The notes beneath the pieces are model-generated. The model was given only the letters and a program-made list of their open reading frames with translations. It did no database searches and was not told where the DNA came from. A program made the position numbers and the translations under genes. Positions 31,194 through 40,858 of a DNA stretch of 64,000 nt are shown piece by piece. Each line of letters begins with the position of its first letter. Within the stretch, counting starts at the first letter, position 1. This DNA is from Symsagittifera roscoffensis (lineage: Eukaryota > Xenacoelomorpha > Acoela > Convolutidae): assembly GCF_963678635.1 (NCBI RefSeq), contig NC_087066.1, forward strand, positions 19,053,877 through 19,117,876, given 5' to 3'.

Positions 31194-33930
31194 GCTAAGT
31201 GTCTAAACAAGCCTCCGAAGTAACCCTCCGGAGTGTCTTAAACCTTCTAAACAACCTTCCTTGTTAGAAACTTGAGGAAGTCTTCTGTGGCAATTTGGGA
31301 AACGGAAAATATCCATTTGATTAAAATCATATAAGGATATTAGGCGCGCTTATTAGGATCATAAGAGCCCATTTTGACACGGAAATTCGTGATTAACTTT
31401 GGATTCTAGATCGGGTGCATCAGAAGTACCCGAACAAAATTTTTTTTTGATTGTGATTTTGGTTGTGTGGTTGCCTTGAACTAATTAATAGGAAAGTTCG
31501 AGCAATCCGGGAACAATTAAAAGAAGGCCTCGGTGAGTGTATTAGGCAAATACACACTCACTTGAGAAGAAAAGTTGTTCCCTACTCTCGTGCACTTGGA
31601 GCAGTCCGGGTGTGGGAGAGCTTTTTCATAGACTTTAGAAATTTTCGATCAGAGGTTGCCTTGAGCTACTTAATAGGACAGCTCGGGCAATCGCGGGGCA
31701 CCTAAGAGAAGACCTCGGTGGGTGTATTAGGCAAATACACACCCACTTGAGAAGACTGTGTCCTGTGCTTTGTTCTTTCGGATCGTTCCGATTGGGGGAA
31801 GTCTTTTTCTTTAAGACTAAGTTTTATTGATCTGTTTCCGAATCATCACTGCTTTTTATCAAAGATTGTTTAATTTTAACAGAGCAGTGACTTGATAAAT
31901 TGTGTGGCAATAAATTGATACTGACAAAAGGTCGCTGTCACCTGTAGGATATTCTTATCTGATTATCTATTGTGTTTTGTGTGTTGATTATATCTTGTGA
32001 AAATCTGGTGATACTGTTATACTATACGACAGGGTTGAGTTAGCATTAGATCAATACTGAGCAGGCCCTGTGTGTGTGAGTAACTCTAGCTGAGTCACTA
32101 ATATCGTCATTGAGAAACCTAAGAGATTGATACTGACTTTTCGACATACGAATATAGTTTTTTTTTGTGTCACAAAGTATGCAGCGCAGGGACTCGTTAG
32201 GATCGACTACTAAGATTCCCAGGCTGAGCAAGGGCAGCACGCAAAAATTTAAAACTAGGCGTAGCCAGTCCTCATTTAGCAGCGCCTCCGACGTGTTTGC
32301 TGAAAACGAATCGACTAAAGGTCAATCTGATCTTTCAGTGAGCGGAATGAGATTGAGGAGCGAGAAAAAACCTCGATGGCGATCAAAGGCGGAGCGCTGA
32401 AGCCGGAACCGCGAGCGAAACGCTTGTGGACCCCTTTGACGAGGAAGAACAAACGCTCATTCGACCCGACTTTGAGCCGAGCGAGGACCTCGAGCGGGAG
32501 GAAGTCGAGAGGACAGAGGAGACCTCGGAGCGTTCCGAGGTCGAGCCGCGAGAGGAAGTATTATTCAAGGGGATGTCCAAATCGGAAACCAAAAGTCACA
32601 GGTGGAGGGAAGAATACTCACATTCGGCTAGTACCCACTCATCTCTGGCCAAGCAGAGCAACAACGCGATGATGTCGAGTATAAGCCCGAGTGAAGAACA
32701 AACGGGTTCAAAGGCCAAGAAGAGTTGGAAGTCCTTGTACGATGAACGCATGGCGTCACTACCATCTGTAGGTTTAACTTCCAGTCATGACTACCCGGAG
32801 ATAGCCCATCCGGATGTGAACTTCACACCGTGCCCAAGGAACGATAAGAACAGGAAGGCGTTATCAGCCTCGCCGACCAGGCCCATGTCAGATGGGATAA
32901 CGATGGGAGCGTCATCAACCTTCGACAGATTAATGACGTCCATGAGCAAGCAAAAAGGCGGTGCGTCATCAAGCACCAGGCTGCAGCCGCAGTTGACCTC
33001 ATCTTCTCTGGGACTAACCCCGTCATTTGGGGCCACTGGCGACATAAGTGACATGTTCGCTGGCGTAATGAATGGTCTGGATGAACTGAGACGGGACATG
33101 ACTAAAAGAATGGATCATGTTGATGAGAGAGCTCACAAGGGTCAAGAGAATCTGAGAGATGAACTAACGCACGTGAAGTCGCAAGCGAGGATTGATCAAG
33201 CTCAGTTGATTCGCAACACCGATCAATGCCTGGCGGAGAGCCTAGCACAGGCAAACAAGGAGTCATACGAAAGAGAGGCTAGGATGACCAGGGAGATCGA
33301 ACGATTGTTGAACGATCATGATAGTACCTACGCCCACACGATGACTAGCCTGGAGAAAAGGTTAGATGCAAAGTCTGACTTAATGATGCGGAAGCTTGAC
33401 GCGATCCTGAATGGGAGTAGTTGGCAGGAGCATTCCAACCAAAGGGAGCGCTCACGCCATGCGAATGATGGAGATGGTACGGGCAGCAATGCCAGAGCCC
33501 AGCAAGGCTCGAGAACGAACTACGAATCAAGAAACAAGAAGCGGCCGAGGGCAGCCCCGCAGAGGCCTGGCTGGACGAATCCAGTCCCGCCGGAGGCAGA
33601 TGCCACCCCGGAGACAAGGTTGCCAACCGTGCCACAAGTCAGTTCAGTACCAGATCTGACTACAGTCTCACAGGACACAACGATGTATGCCTCGATGTTT
33701 GAGCCTCTGAACAGATCTCTCGAAACATTCATCACCAAGCTCTCGAAGTCAACCGAGAGAGGAGAGAGGTCAAGAAGGACACTGAAAAAGCCGAAGTCAT
33801 ATAAAGACGAGTCAGACGGCTGCATTGATACTTGGATAGAGGTGATGAAGTTACACTTTGAGGAAGAGAATCTCTCCAAGAAACAAGAGTGCAGCGCGCT
33901 GACGAGCAACCTGGAGGGTACTGCATTAAG
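31172..33930 (+). repeat. Tandem duplication, copy 2
   Basis: Second unit, carrying the leader hairpin modules (31,470-31,760), the short upstream frame and the start of the complete gag. It continues without interruption into the rest of gag after the ATTAAG at 33,925-33,930. Confidence 0.95.
32179..32400 (+). CDS. Short basic N-terminal frame overlapping the gag start
   Basis: A 73-74 residue frame with the only good ATG near the gag start (MQRRDSLGSTTKIPRLSKG). It is rich in S, K and R and ends at TGA 32,398-32,400. The gag frame is one base ahead (+1) and is open from about 32,354, so the two overlap by nearly 50 bases. The overlap includes AGAAAAAACC, with a run of six A at 32,365-32,370. 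The gag frame has no ATG until 32,573. Two readings fit: this peptide is the true N-terminus of Gag, joined by a +1 frameshift (programmed, or a lesion that predates the duplication), or it is a small upstream ORF. Both duplicate copies share the arrangement. Confidence 0.5.
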   Translation: MQRRDSLGSTTKIPRLSKGSTQKFKTRRSQSSFSSASDVFAENESTKGQSDLSVSGMRLRSEKKPRWRSKAER

Positions 33931-34648
33931 TTGTGTAATGGCGAAAAGAGCCAATGAGAGAGACAGCGCTCGCAAGATATTCGACATCCTGCTGAATCGT
34001 TTCGGCTCTGGAGTACAAGGGCACCAGGCTATGGTGAAGTTCGAAAAGAGGCGTCGAAGAGATGACGAATCCATAGATAAATTCTTGGACGACCTTGAAT
34101 TGCTTAGGAGGAGAAGCAACCCGGATGAGAGAATATCCGAGCGAAACTTGGCGATTGCTTCGAAGTTCATGGACATGTTGGCCACTCACTTCACCCTGTC
34201 GCTTGACCAGGTACCCACGCCTGACGACTTGCGTATGAAGTCACGTGAGTATTTACTCATAAAACCGAGGGCGCAAAACCGTTACAGCAATTATGGCAAC
34301 TATAGCGGGACAAACACTGGTGCGAATTCCAGTTGGTACAAACCTCGCGATGACATGGATAAGAGGAGGTCGTGTGCGAATTGTGGTTCGATGGACCATC
34401 ACGTTTCCGCGTGTTCTGCATACAAACAGAACATGAAGGCCATAGGCTACTTTCTCGAGGACGCCGACGCGACCGACGAGGATCATGAAGAGTACGTCAG
34501 AGGGCTCATCATGAAATATGGTCCGAGGTGTTTCTTCTGTAATTTGGAGGGACACTTCAAGTCGGATTGTACTCAATTTTGGGATGCAGTAGCGGACGGG
34601 AAACATCCCCGCCACGAAGAGGCGCTTTCGGGCGTCAAGGCCAGTTGA
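32426..34648 (+). CDS. gag: Gag polyprotein with two CCHC zinc knuckles
   Basis: Structural protein of the retrotransposon particle. The frame is open from before 32,426; the first in-frame ATG is at 32,573 (MSKSETKSH), so the exact start is uncertain. The N-terminal half is acidic and S/T-rich. A helical stretch follows (LRRDMTKRMDHVD to EKRLDAKSDLMMRKLD), then a retrotransposon gag/capsid-like region (CIDTWIEVMKLHFEEENLS, CSALTSNLEGTALSCVM, RFGSGVQGHQAMVKFEK, ESIDKFLDDLELLR). Two perfect CX2CX4HX4C knuckles lie near the end (CANCGSMDHHVSAC and CFFCNLEGHFKSDC). It ends at TGA 34,646-34,648. Pol continues in the same frame with no other stop between, as in retroviruses that make Gag-Pol by readthrough. 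Confidence 0.85.
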   Translation: MDPFDEEEQTLIRPDFEPSEDLEREEVERTEETSERSEVEPREEVLFKGMSKSETKSHRWREEYSHSASTHSSLAKQSNNAMMSSISPSEEQTGSKAKKSWKSLYDERMASLPSVGLTSSHDYPEIAHPDVNFTPCPRNDKNRKALSASPTRPMSDGITMGASSTFDRLMTSMSKQKGGASSSTRLQPQLTSSSLGLTPSFGATGDISDMFAGVMNGLDELRRDMTKRMDHVDERAHKGQENLRDELTHVKSQARIDQAQLIRNTDQCLAESLAQANKESYEREARMTREIERLLNDHDSTYAHTMTSLEKRLDAKSDLMMRKLDAILNGSSWQEHSNQRERSRHANDGDGTGSNARAQQGSRTNYESRNKKRPRAAPQRPGWTNPVPPEADATPETRLPTVPQVSSVPDLTTVSQDTTMYASMFEPLNRSLETFITKLSKSTERGERSRRTLKKPKSYKDESDGCIDTWIEVMKLHFEEENLSKKQECSALTSNLEGTALSCVMAKRANERDSARKIFDILLNRFGSGVQGHQAMVKFEKRRRRDDESIDKFLDDLELLRRRSNPDERISERNLAIASKFMDMLATHFTLSLDQVPTPDDLRMKSREYLLIKPRAQNRYSNYGNYSGTNTGANSSWYKPRDDMDKRRSCANCGSMDHHVSACSAYKQNMKAIGYFLEDADATDEDHEEYVRGLIMKYGPRCFFCNLEGHFKSDCTQFWDAVADGKHPRHEEALSGVKAS

Positions 34649-34657
34649 GCACGTCTG

Positions 34658-37600
34658 ATGAACGAGGCTGAATCTCGGAGGAAGGAGACGACACCGAGCA
34701 CCTTCACGACCAAAAAGGTTAGGACATGGCCTGACGAGGTGGTAGCCTCGAACCTCGAAGCAGAGTCGTCTAGCCCACTCAAGGTGGATTACGGCCTGGC
34801 GGCAAGGCCAACGCTGCAGAATGTCAAACAGGACCTAGCCACGAAAGAAGTGGAGCAATGGGTAAGGTCGGAGCTGGGGAGCACAGATCTTCGGGAAAGT
34901 TTTAATGTTCTGGGTAAAACGACAAAAGTAGAAGACAAAGAGGAGCCCAAGAAACAGGGACTAAAACTGAACGTTATATCTGGTAAGACTTTCGGCATGA
35001 CGAAGGAGGGGACCAAAATAATGACCATCATCTCAGTAGCAGGGCACCAGGTGGTCAAGAACTTGAGTGAACCATCCGAGATTACACTAGTCTACCTGGA
35101 CATCTATGCCGACTACCTGAAGGAGAAGGATCCCAAACTGGACTCCAGTGCAGTGCGAGCGCTGCTCACAACGGGAGGTCCGAGGCTGATGAAAGTGGAC
35201 GGACATTATATCAATGTCCATGGCCCTTACCCGATCCTGATGAATGTGGATGGCATCAATATCTACACGAAAGCTCACATAACTGATGCGAACGATCAGA
35301 TTGGCCGGATATACATTGGTCAAGAGGAGTTGAAGGTTAGACGAATCGGACACAACGCGATGCTCGAACAAGATGCGGTGCATGTTGGTTGTGAGGCCGA
35401 TCTGGCCGCACACGTTCTGGACGTGCAAGGCAGAAAACTTTCAGTAAAGGGACTGCTAGACACGGGAGCAGTGGTTAGTGTCATGCCATTCAAAACTTGG
35501 ACCGACATGGGTTTCGAAAGGTCGGATCTCATACCGACAAACATCAGGTTGGCAGCTGCCAATCAGGGAACGATCTATGTCACTGGACGAACCCCGATCA
35601 TTTCACAGCAGCTCGGAGGAAGACATCTTTGGATGAGCTTCTTAGTAGTGGAGAATTTGGACGAATCCGATCAGTTCATCTTAGGAAGGGATTTCGTTCG
35701 CAACTTTGACGTCACGATCGATCTCAATGACGGGTTGATTAGGATCAAGGATCCTGAGAGAAAGTATGAAAAAAGACCCCTTAATAAGATCTTAATTAAT
35801 CAGGCCAAGGTGCCGATTTTTCTGGATCGAAAAGTTAGATTAAAACCAAACCAAGCCGTAGTAGCGACGTTTAGGATGAGGAACTTGAATGAACTCAGCA
35901 ATGACAGACAGGTGTGTCTGGTACCAAATCCAAACAGTAAAAGCTCGGCTATTTTAGGAAGAAGCTTCTCACTCACTCAGAGTGGACTGTGTGTGAGTGT
36001 GTTATTGAACACAGAAGCAACAACAGTGACAATACAGAGGGGAAAGAAACTTGGCTACGCTTTGCCTCTGAACACAGACTTTCAGAGTGTGGAGAACTTG
36101 AAAAAGTTTGATGTAACTAAATGTCCATTGCATGCGAACCAAGAATGTATAATGAAAAGAGTGAATGAATTGAAATCTTCTAGGAAATTGTTTTCAATGA
36201 AGTCGGAAACAGATGATGGGCTGTCTAGTTGTTCCAACTTTCCTGAAAGGCCGACGGAAGCAGAGTTAGCAGCGAATAAACCTGTCCTACCTGAGATAGA
36301 ACATCTGAAGGGTAAAATATCAGACAAGGAATTAGATTCGCTCAGAGCGGTGCTAAATTGGAACGCAGACGTTTTTTCGAAACATAAGGCCGACATAGGT
36401 TGTTGTAATTTTGTAGAACACGAGATTGAGATAGAAGAGGGCTCGGTACCTCATAGGGAAGGGGCGAGAAGAATGACCCCAAACAAGTCAGAAGCGTGTA
36501 GGAAGGAAATCGAGATGTTAATGGAGTACGACCTGATCGAGCCGTCGAAGTCCCCATGGGCTTGTGGCATGGTCATGGCGAAAAAGAAAGGGGGACAACT
36601 CAGATTTTGTTGTGATTTCCGTTATCTGAACGCAGTGACTATAAAGGATGCATACCCGATTCCCCGCATCGATGAGAGCCTATCCAAGCTGGGGGACGCG
36701 AAGTTCTTCACGACGTTGGATTTGGGCTCTGCATTCTGGCAAGTGCCACTCAGAAAGCAAGATCGAGAGAAAACAGGCTTCGCGTGTGAGCTGGGACTGT
36801 TCCAGTGGAAGAGGATGCCATTCGGATTGTGCAACGCGACGGCCACATTCCAGCGACTGATGGCCCAGGCACTCACGAGCGTCACTAAGAAATACGGGAA
36901 TCTCATCATGTGTTATGTCGATGATGTCGTGATTGCAACACCAACCTTAGAAGACCACATAGAGAGGTTGGAGGCGGTGTTTTCTTGCATGAAGCAGGCG
37001 GGTCTGAAATGTAAACCCTCTAAGTGTGAAATCCTCAGATATTCCATAAAGTATCTGGGCCGCCTGGTTGACAAACATGGAGTGAGACCAGATCCCGAAG
37101 CGGTTGAAGCGGTGCTGACCTGGAAGGCACCTAAAACAGATACACAGCTGATGAGTTTTCTGGGATTTGCCAATTATTATCGAGAATTCATCAAGGGGTA
37201 TGCTGACAAAATATACACCATGCAGAGGCTGATGAGAAACAAGGGCAAAAAGTTCACATGGACTGATGAGGCACAAGTTTCTTTTGAAAACATCAAACGT
37301 GAGCTTTGCGAGGCACCGTTCCTCGGCATGCCGACAGAGAAGGGGATGTTCGTGCTGGACACGGATGTATCAGTGGTTGCGATATCGGGCATACTTCACC
37401 AGGAGCAGGAGTGGAACGGGAGAACGGTTCTTCGTACGATAGCCTACGGGAGTAAAGTCCTGAGTGATACTGAAATGAAGTACGGCGCACCAAAAGCGGA
37501 AATGTTTGCGGTGATCACTTTCGTGGAAAAATACAGGGCCTACTTGGGGAGTGCTCCCTTCAAGTTACGTGTAGATAATCGTGCCCTTGCCTGGCTGAAA

Positions 37601-38716
37601 ACCTATTCAATGGACCAAAGCTATATTGGTCGTTGGATCGTGCGCCTAGATGGATACCACATGATCATAGAGCACCGTACCCGTGACAAGCACCAGAACG
37701 CAGATAGCCTCAGTAAAAAGACAGAATTTTATGAGCGCCTCGAGGAGAAACAGGCTAACCAATCAGAAATCAAAGACGGGTTTTCCTTTCTGGACAAAGA
37801 AACCTACGACAAGCTGCCACTTACTAGGTGGTTAGACAAGTCAGGAAATCCTATACCCGGACACCCTGACCTTCCAGTGGGGACGGCCGCAGAGATAAAG
37901 CTTTTAGCCAGAGGCGAGCCCGTTCCGTTGGATCTGCTAGTCCGATCCAACTTGGTACAGCAAGAACTTACCAGGCTGGGCATAAACAGCATGGCTCTAT
38001 TGACGAGGACGGTGAACGTGGCGCCGGACGTCATGGGAAAGCTCCGTGACTTGTTGGACAGGGAAGTGGATAGGCATGATCGTGAATGGATGGAGACCAT
38101 GCAGCGGTTGAGTGTCACCGAGAGAACAGAGAAGAGGCCAGTGTCCATTCGCAGCCGAGGCGTTGAACGGGATTGCAGGTCGATTGTCAACCAGCTGGTG
38201 AGCTCGATGCCGAAGGAGGTCTTGTTGAGAACTTCGTTCACTGAATATGGAACACCTAATCAGAACCAAACTACTGAGGAAGTCAGGATCAGGTCGAAAT
38301 CTAGCTTCACGAGGAGAGTGCATTTCACGGATGCAAAAGAAGAATACGAGCCGAGCCCAGATTGTTCGTCCGTGGACGAGACAATGTCCGGGGAGTCTGA
38401 TACCTTCGAGCCAGTCAAAGACGACTCATCTGAGGAGTCAGACACCTTTGAGCCCGTGCAGGACGACTTGTGCGGGGAGAGGTTGACGAGACCACCTAGG
38501 GGCAGAATTTTGTCCGGGGAGTCGGGTTTGAAGCGACAGATGGACAGAGTTTTGTCCGGGGAGTCGAGAAAGATCTCAGACAACTTGGAATATGATGTTG
38601 GGAAATCAGTCGACTCAAGTGTTGACTCGAGGCCCCAGTCCTGGGACAACACGTCTGAAACAACTTCCAATTCCGATATGTCAGAGATCGCAATCCACTC
38701 CTTATTGGTAGACTGA
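34658..38716 (+). CDS. pol: Pol: aspartic protease, reverse transcriptase, RNase H
   Basis: Ty3/gypsy-type Pol, in the same frame as gag and starting ten bases after its stop. About 230 unassigned residues come first. Then a retropepsin-like protease with active site LLDTGAVVSVMP (about residue 265) and flap/C-terminal ILGRDF; RT with YPIPRIDESL, LDLGSAFWQVPL (motif A, about residue 685), MPFGLCNATATF and YVDDVV (motif C, about residue 753); RNase H with FVLDTDVSVVAISGIL, YGAPKAEMFAV and a DNRAL motif; and an acidic tail repeating SGES. The frame stops at TGA 38,714-38,716, but the same frame reopens and leads into the integrase, so this stop probably interrupts one long Pol. Confidence 0.92.
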   Translation: MNEAESRRKETTPSTFTTKKVRTWPDEVVASNLEAESSSPLKVDYGLAARPTLQNVKQDLATKEVEQWVRSELGSTDLRESFNVLGKTTKVEDKEEPKKQGLKLNVISGKTFGMTKEGTKIMTIISVAGHQVVKNLSEPSEITLVYLDIYADYLKEKDPKLDSSAVRALLTTGGPRLMKVDGHYINVHGPYPILMNVDGINIYTKAHITDANDQIGRIYIGQEELKVRRIGHNAMLEQDAVHVGCEADLAAHVLDVQGRKLSVKGLLDTGAVVSVMPFKTWTDMGFERSDLIPTNIRLAAANQGTIYVTGRTPIISQQLGGRHLWMSFLVVENLDESDQFILGRDFVRNFDVTIDLNDGLIRIKDPERKYEKRPLNKILINQAKVPIFLDRKVRLKPNQAVVATFRMRNLNELSNDRQVCLVPNPNSKSSAILGRSFSLTQSGLCVSVLLNTEATTVTIQRGKKLGYALPLNTDFQSVENLKKFDVTKCPLHANQECIMKRVNELKSSRKLFSMKSETDDGLSSCSNFPERPTEAELAANKPVLPEIEHLKGKISDKELDSLRAVLNWNADVFSKHKADIGCCNFVEHEIEIEEGSVPHREGARRMTPNKSEACRKEIEMLMEYDLIEPSKSPWACGMVMAKKKGGQLRFCCDFRYLNAVTIKDAYPIPRIDESLSKLGDAKFFTTLDLGSAFWQVPLRKQDREKTGFACELGLFQWKRMPFGLCNATATFQRLMAQALTSVTKKYGNLIMCYVDDVVIATPTLEDHIERLEAVFSCMKQAGLKCKPSKCEILRYSIKYLGRLVDKHGVRPDPEAVEAVLTWKAPKTDTQLMSFLGFANYYREFIKGYADKIYTMQRLMRNKGKKFTWTDEAQVSFENIKRELCEAPFLGMPTEKGMFVLDTDVSVVAISGILHQEQEWNGRTVLRTIAYGSKVLSDTEMKYGAPKAEMFAVITFVEKYRAYLGSAPFKLRVDNRALAWLKTYSMDQSYIGRWIVRLDGYHMIIEHRTRDKHQNADSLSKKTEFYERLEEKQANQSEIKDGFSFLDKETYDKLPLTRWLDKSGNPIPGHPDLPVGTAAEIKLLARGEPVPLDLLVRSNLVQQELTRLGINSMALLTRTVNVAPDVMGKLRDLLDREVDRHDREWMETMQRLSVTERTEKRPVSIRSRGVERDCRSIVNQLVSSMPKEVLLRTSFTEYGTPNQNQTTEEVRIRSKSSFTRRVHFTDAKEEYEPSPDCSSVDETMSGESDTFEPVKDDSSEESDTFEPVQDDLCGERLTRPPRGRILSGESGLKRQMDRVLSGESRKISDNLEYDVGKSVDSSVDSRPQSWDNTSETTSNSDMSEIAIHSLLVD

Positions 38717-40628
38717 AAGCAGCGTGGGCTGGACCGAGAAACACATCAGGATCCAGACAGGGACAGATACACCTCAGATGAAGAAGGCACTGTGGTAGAT
38801 AATGCCGCAGACGAGCTCGAGCTGATAGCAGTTTCGAAACACCCAACCAGATTGCTGCCACATGGTACGGTCGTCCGTACCAATCTGGAACCATCTGTGC
38901 AGGAAGCGACGCCTTTGAAAAAGATATGGTGTGTCAAGTTGATGGACGATGCTCATGCTACGGAGATAATGAGTGGGCAAATGAACGTGGTGAAGACGTA
39001 TTTGAAAGCCAGGTACAGGCTGTCGGATCTCCTAAGGGCTCAACGAAATGATAGAATGACGAGCAGTCTGAAGAGATGGATTGAGAATGGAGCACCTGAC
39101 AAGGGAGATTTAGAATAAGACAGCTACAAAATCCTGAAGCAATTCTACCTGAAGCGAAACGACTTGTTGTACCTGAACAAGGACGGAATCGTAGCCTGCA
39201 AACGAAAAGAGGAGGACAAGGTCCTCTATAAATACAATTCAATAGTGTTACCACAGTTGTACCAGACCGAATTGCTCTTTCGCTCACATGATCAGATGGG
39301 CCATCAAGGCGTGGACAAAGTGTATAACAGGATACAGAAACGATTCGAATGGCCGGGATTGAAGAAGGCTTGTGAGAAGTGGATCGCAGCATGCCTGTCA
39401 TGTCAGCAGGCGAAGGATCCCAGGAAGCTAAGGTTCCCCCTACAGTCAATAGAGTCGTCAGGTTTCAACGAAGTGGTGCAAATTGATCATCAGAAAATCT
39501 GCATGACAGCAACGGGCTATAATCAGGTGCTGGTAATGATCGACCATTTTACGAAGTATGCGGAAGCAGCACCCTGCATGACAGCATCGGCGGAAGAAAC
39601 ATGTAAATCATTTGATAAATGTGTGGATAGCAAGGCATGGCTGCCCCATCACGTTCCAATCGGACAATGGCAAAACATTCGTGGGTGATCTCACGAAGGA
39701 GTTGATGAAAAAGTCGCAGGTAGCGCAGGCCCACTCGACCACTTATCACCCGCAAACGAATGGCCTAGTCGAGAGGCAAAACCGCACACTGGTATCCATG
39801 CTGAGAGTCTACTGCTCGCGTTACATGGATGACTGGAACAAGCACTTGCCGCAAGTGATGGGTGCTTACAACAGCACGGAGCATTCCACCACGGGAATAA
39901 GTCCGCACATGATGTTAACGGGTCATGAAAAAGCGCTCCCGTTGACGTTTTTCTACCCTGAATATGAGGGGAAGAGGACAGCACCGCAAACGTACGTGCG
40001 GGATGTTATTAGAAGACAGCAGGACCTCAATGACTTATGCAGGAGGAATACGCAACAGGCACAAATTAGACAAAAAAGGAGGTTTGATAAAAGGACAGCT
40101 GATGCGAAAGCCTACTCAGTTGGCGACTACGTCTGGGTGTTCCAGGAAGTGGTTCCACCAAAAGGAACCAAGAAATTATTAAAGAAATGGCGTGGTCCAT
40201 TTCAGATAACAGAAGTGCACCAAGGAGGTCGTTTTTATCGATTGAGCACTGGAAGAGCAGCTCATTATGAAAACATCAAACCACACAATGCCTCGTCAGA
40301 GGATTGGTGCATCCCAGCGGACATGCAAGAGGGAGACTATTTAATAGTGGATCCTGCTTGTGAAGTGAATGAAAGGGGTACTCGCGACAAAAACGACGGG
40401 AATGAGGTGGTGGACGACTGCGACCTACCACTGGATCTCGAGTTGACCGAGCGAGTAGAGGTGGACGATGAAACTCTACCCTATGCCGAGGAAGACTGGG
40501 ACTGCCCGGAACAAATTGAAATTGACAAGGAATACAGCCTGACTTTCCTCTCACTATGGAAACACGCCAAAGCAAGAGAGGAAAAAACCAGAAGAAATAC
40601 AATCCGTACGGCGAGGATTTCGTTGTAG
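38717..40628 (+). pseudogene. Pol continuation: integrase, interrupted by stops and a frameshift
   Basis: Downstream of TGA 38,714 the same frame is open to TAA 39,116-39,118 and then from there to about 39,688. The integrase zinc-binding region reads FRSHDQMGHQG...CEKWIAACLSCQQAKD. The catalytic core has QIDHQ (first Asp), then a one-base frame change in CATTTGATAA near 39,611. The next frame carries ITFQSDNGKTF (second Asp) and NGLVERQNRT (Glu), so the DDE triad is present in sequence but split between frames. A GPY/F-like module follows (YSVGDYVWVF, KWRGPFQITEV, YRLSTG, HYENIKPH), then an acidic tail. Two stops and one frameshift make this integrase unusable as it stands. Confidence 0.88.
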
Positions 40629-40858
40629 ACAGGATAGTTGTAAGTGACGTCATGGACTCGCTAGTGGGACTGGACGAAGTGGCGATGCTAGAAGAAATCG
40701 ACTTGGTGAATGATATGGATCAAGATTGGATCGACGATCGATCAGAACCGGAAGTGGAGTTCGAACCAGAAGCGGAACAGACTCATGAGCAAGAACTAAC
40801 GAACTTGCGCGTGCTCGAATGGCTCCATGATCTGCCGACAGATTCAGGACGTCGATAG
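40556..40858 (+). CDS. Small acidic ORF overlapping the pol end
   Basis: A 100-residue frame from ATG 40,556 (METRQSKRGKNQKKYNPYGEDFVVDRI), overlapping the end of the integrase frame by 73 bases and the start of the macro ORF by 32. The basic start followed by YNPYGEDF resembles the tail of many Ty3/gypsy integrases, and the frame equals the original pol frame, so this may be the true C-terminus of Pol after a second frame change. The rest is acidic (EPEVEFEPEAEQTHEQE). No separate function can be assigned. Confidence 0.5.
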   Translation: METRQSKRGKNQKKYNPYGEDFVVDRIVVSDVMDSLVGLDEVAMLEEIDLVNDMDQDWIDDRSEPEVEFEPEAEQTHEQELTNLRVLEWLHDLPTDSGRR

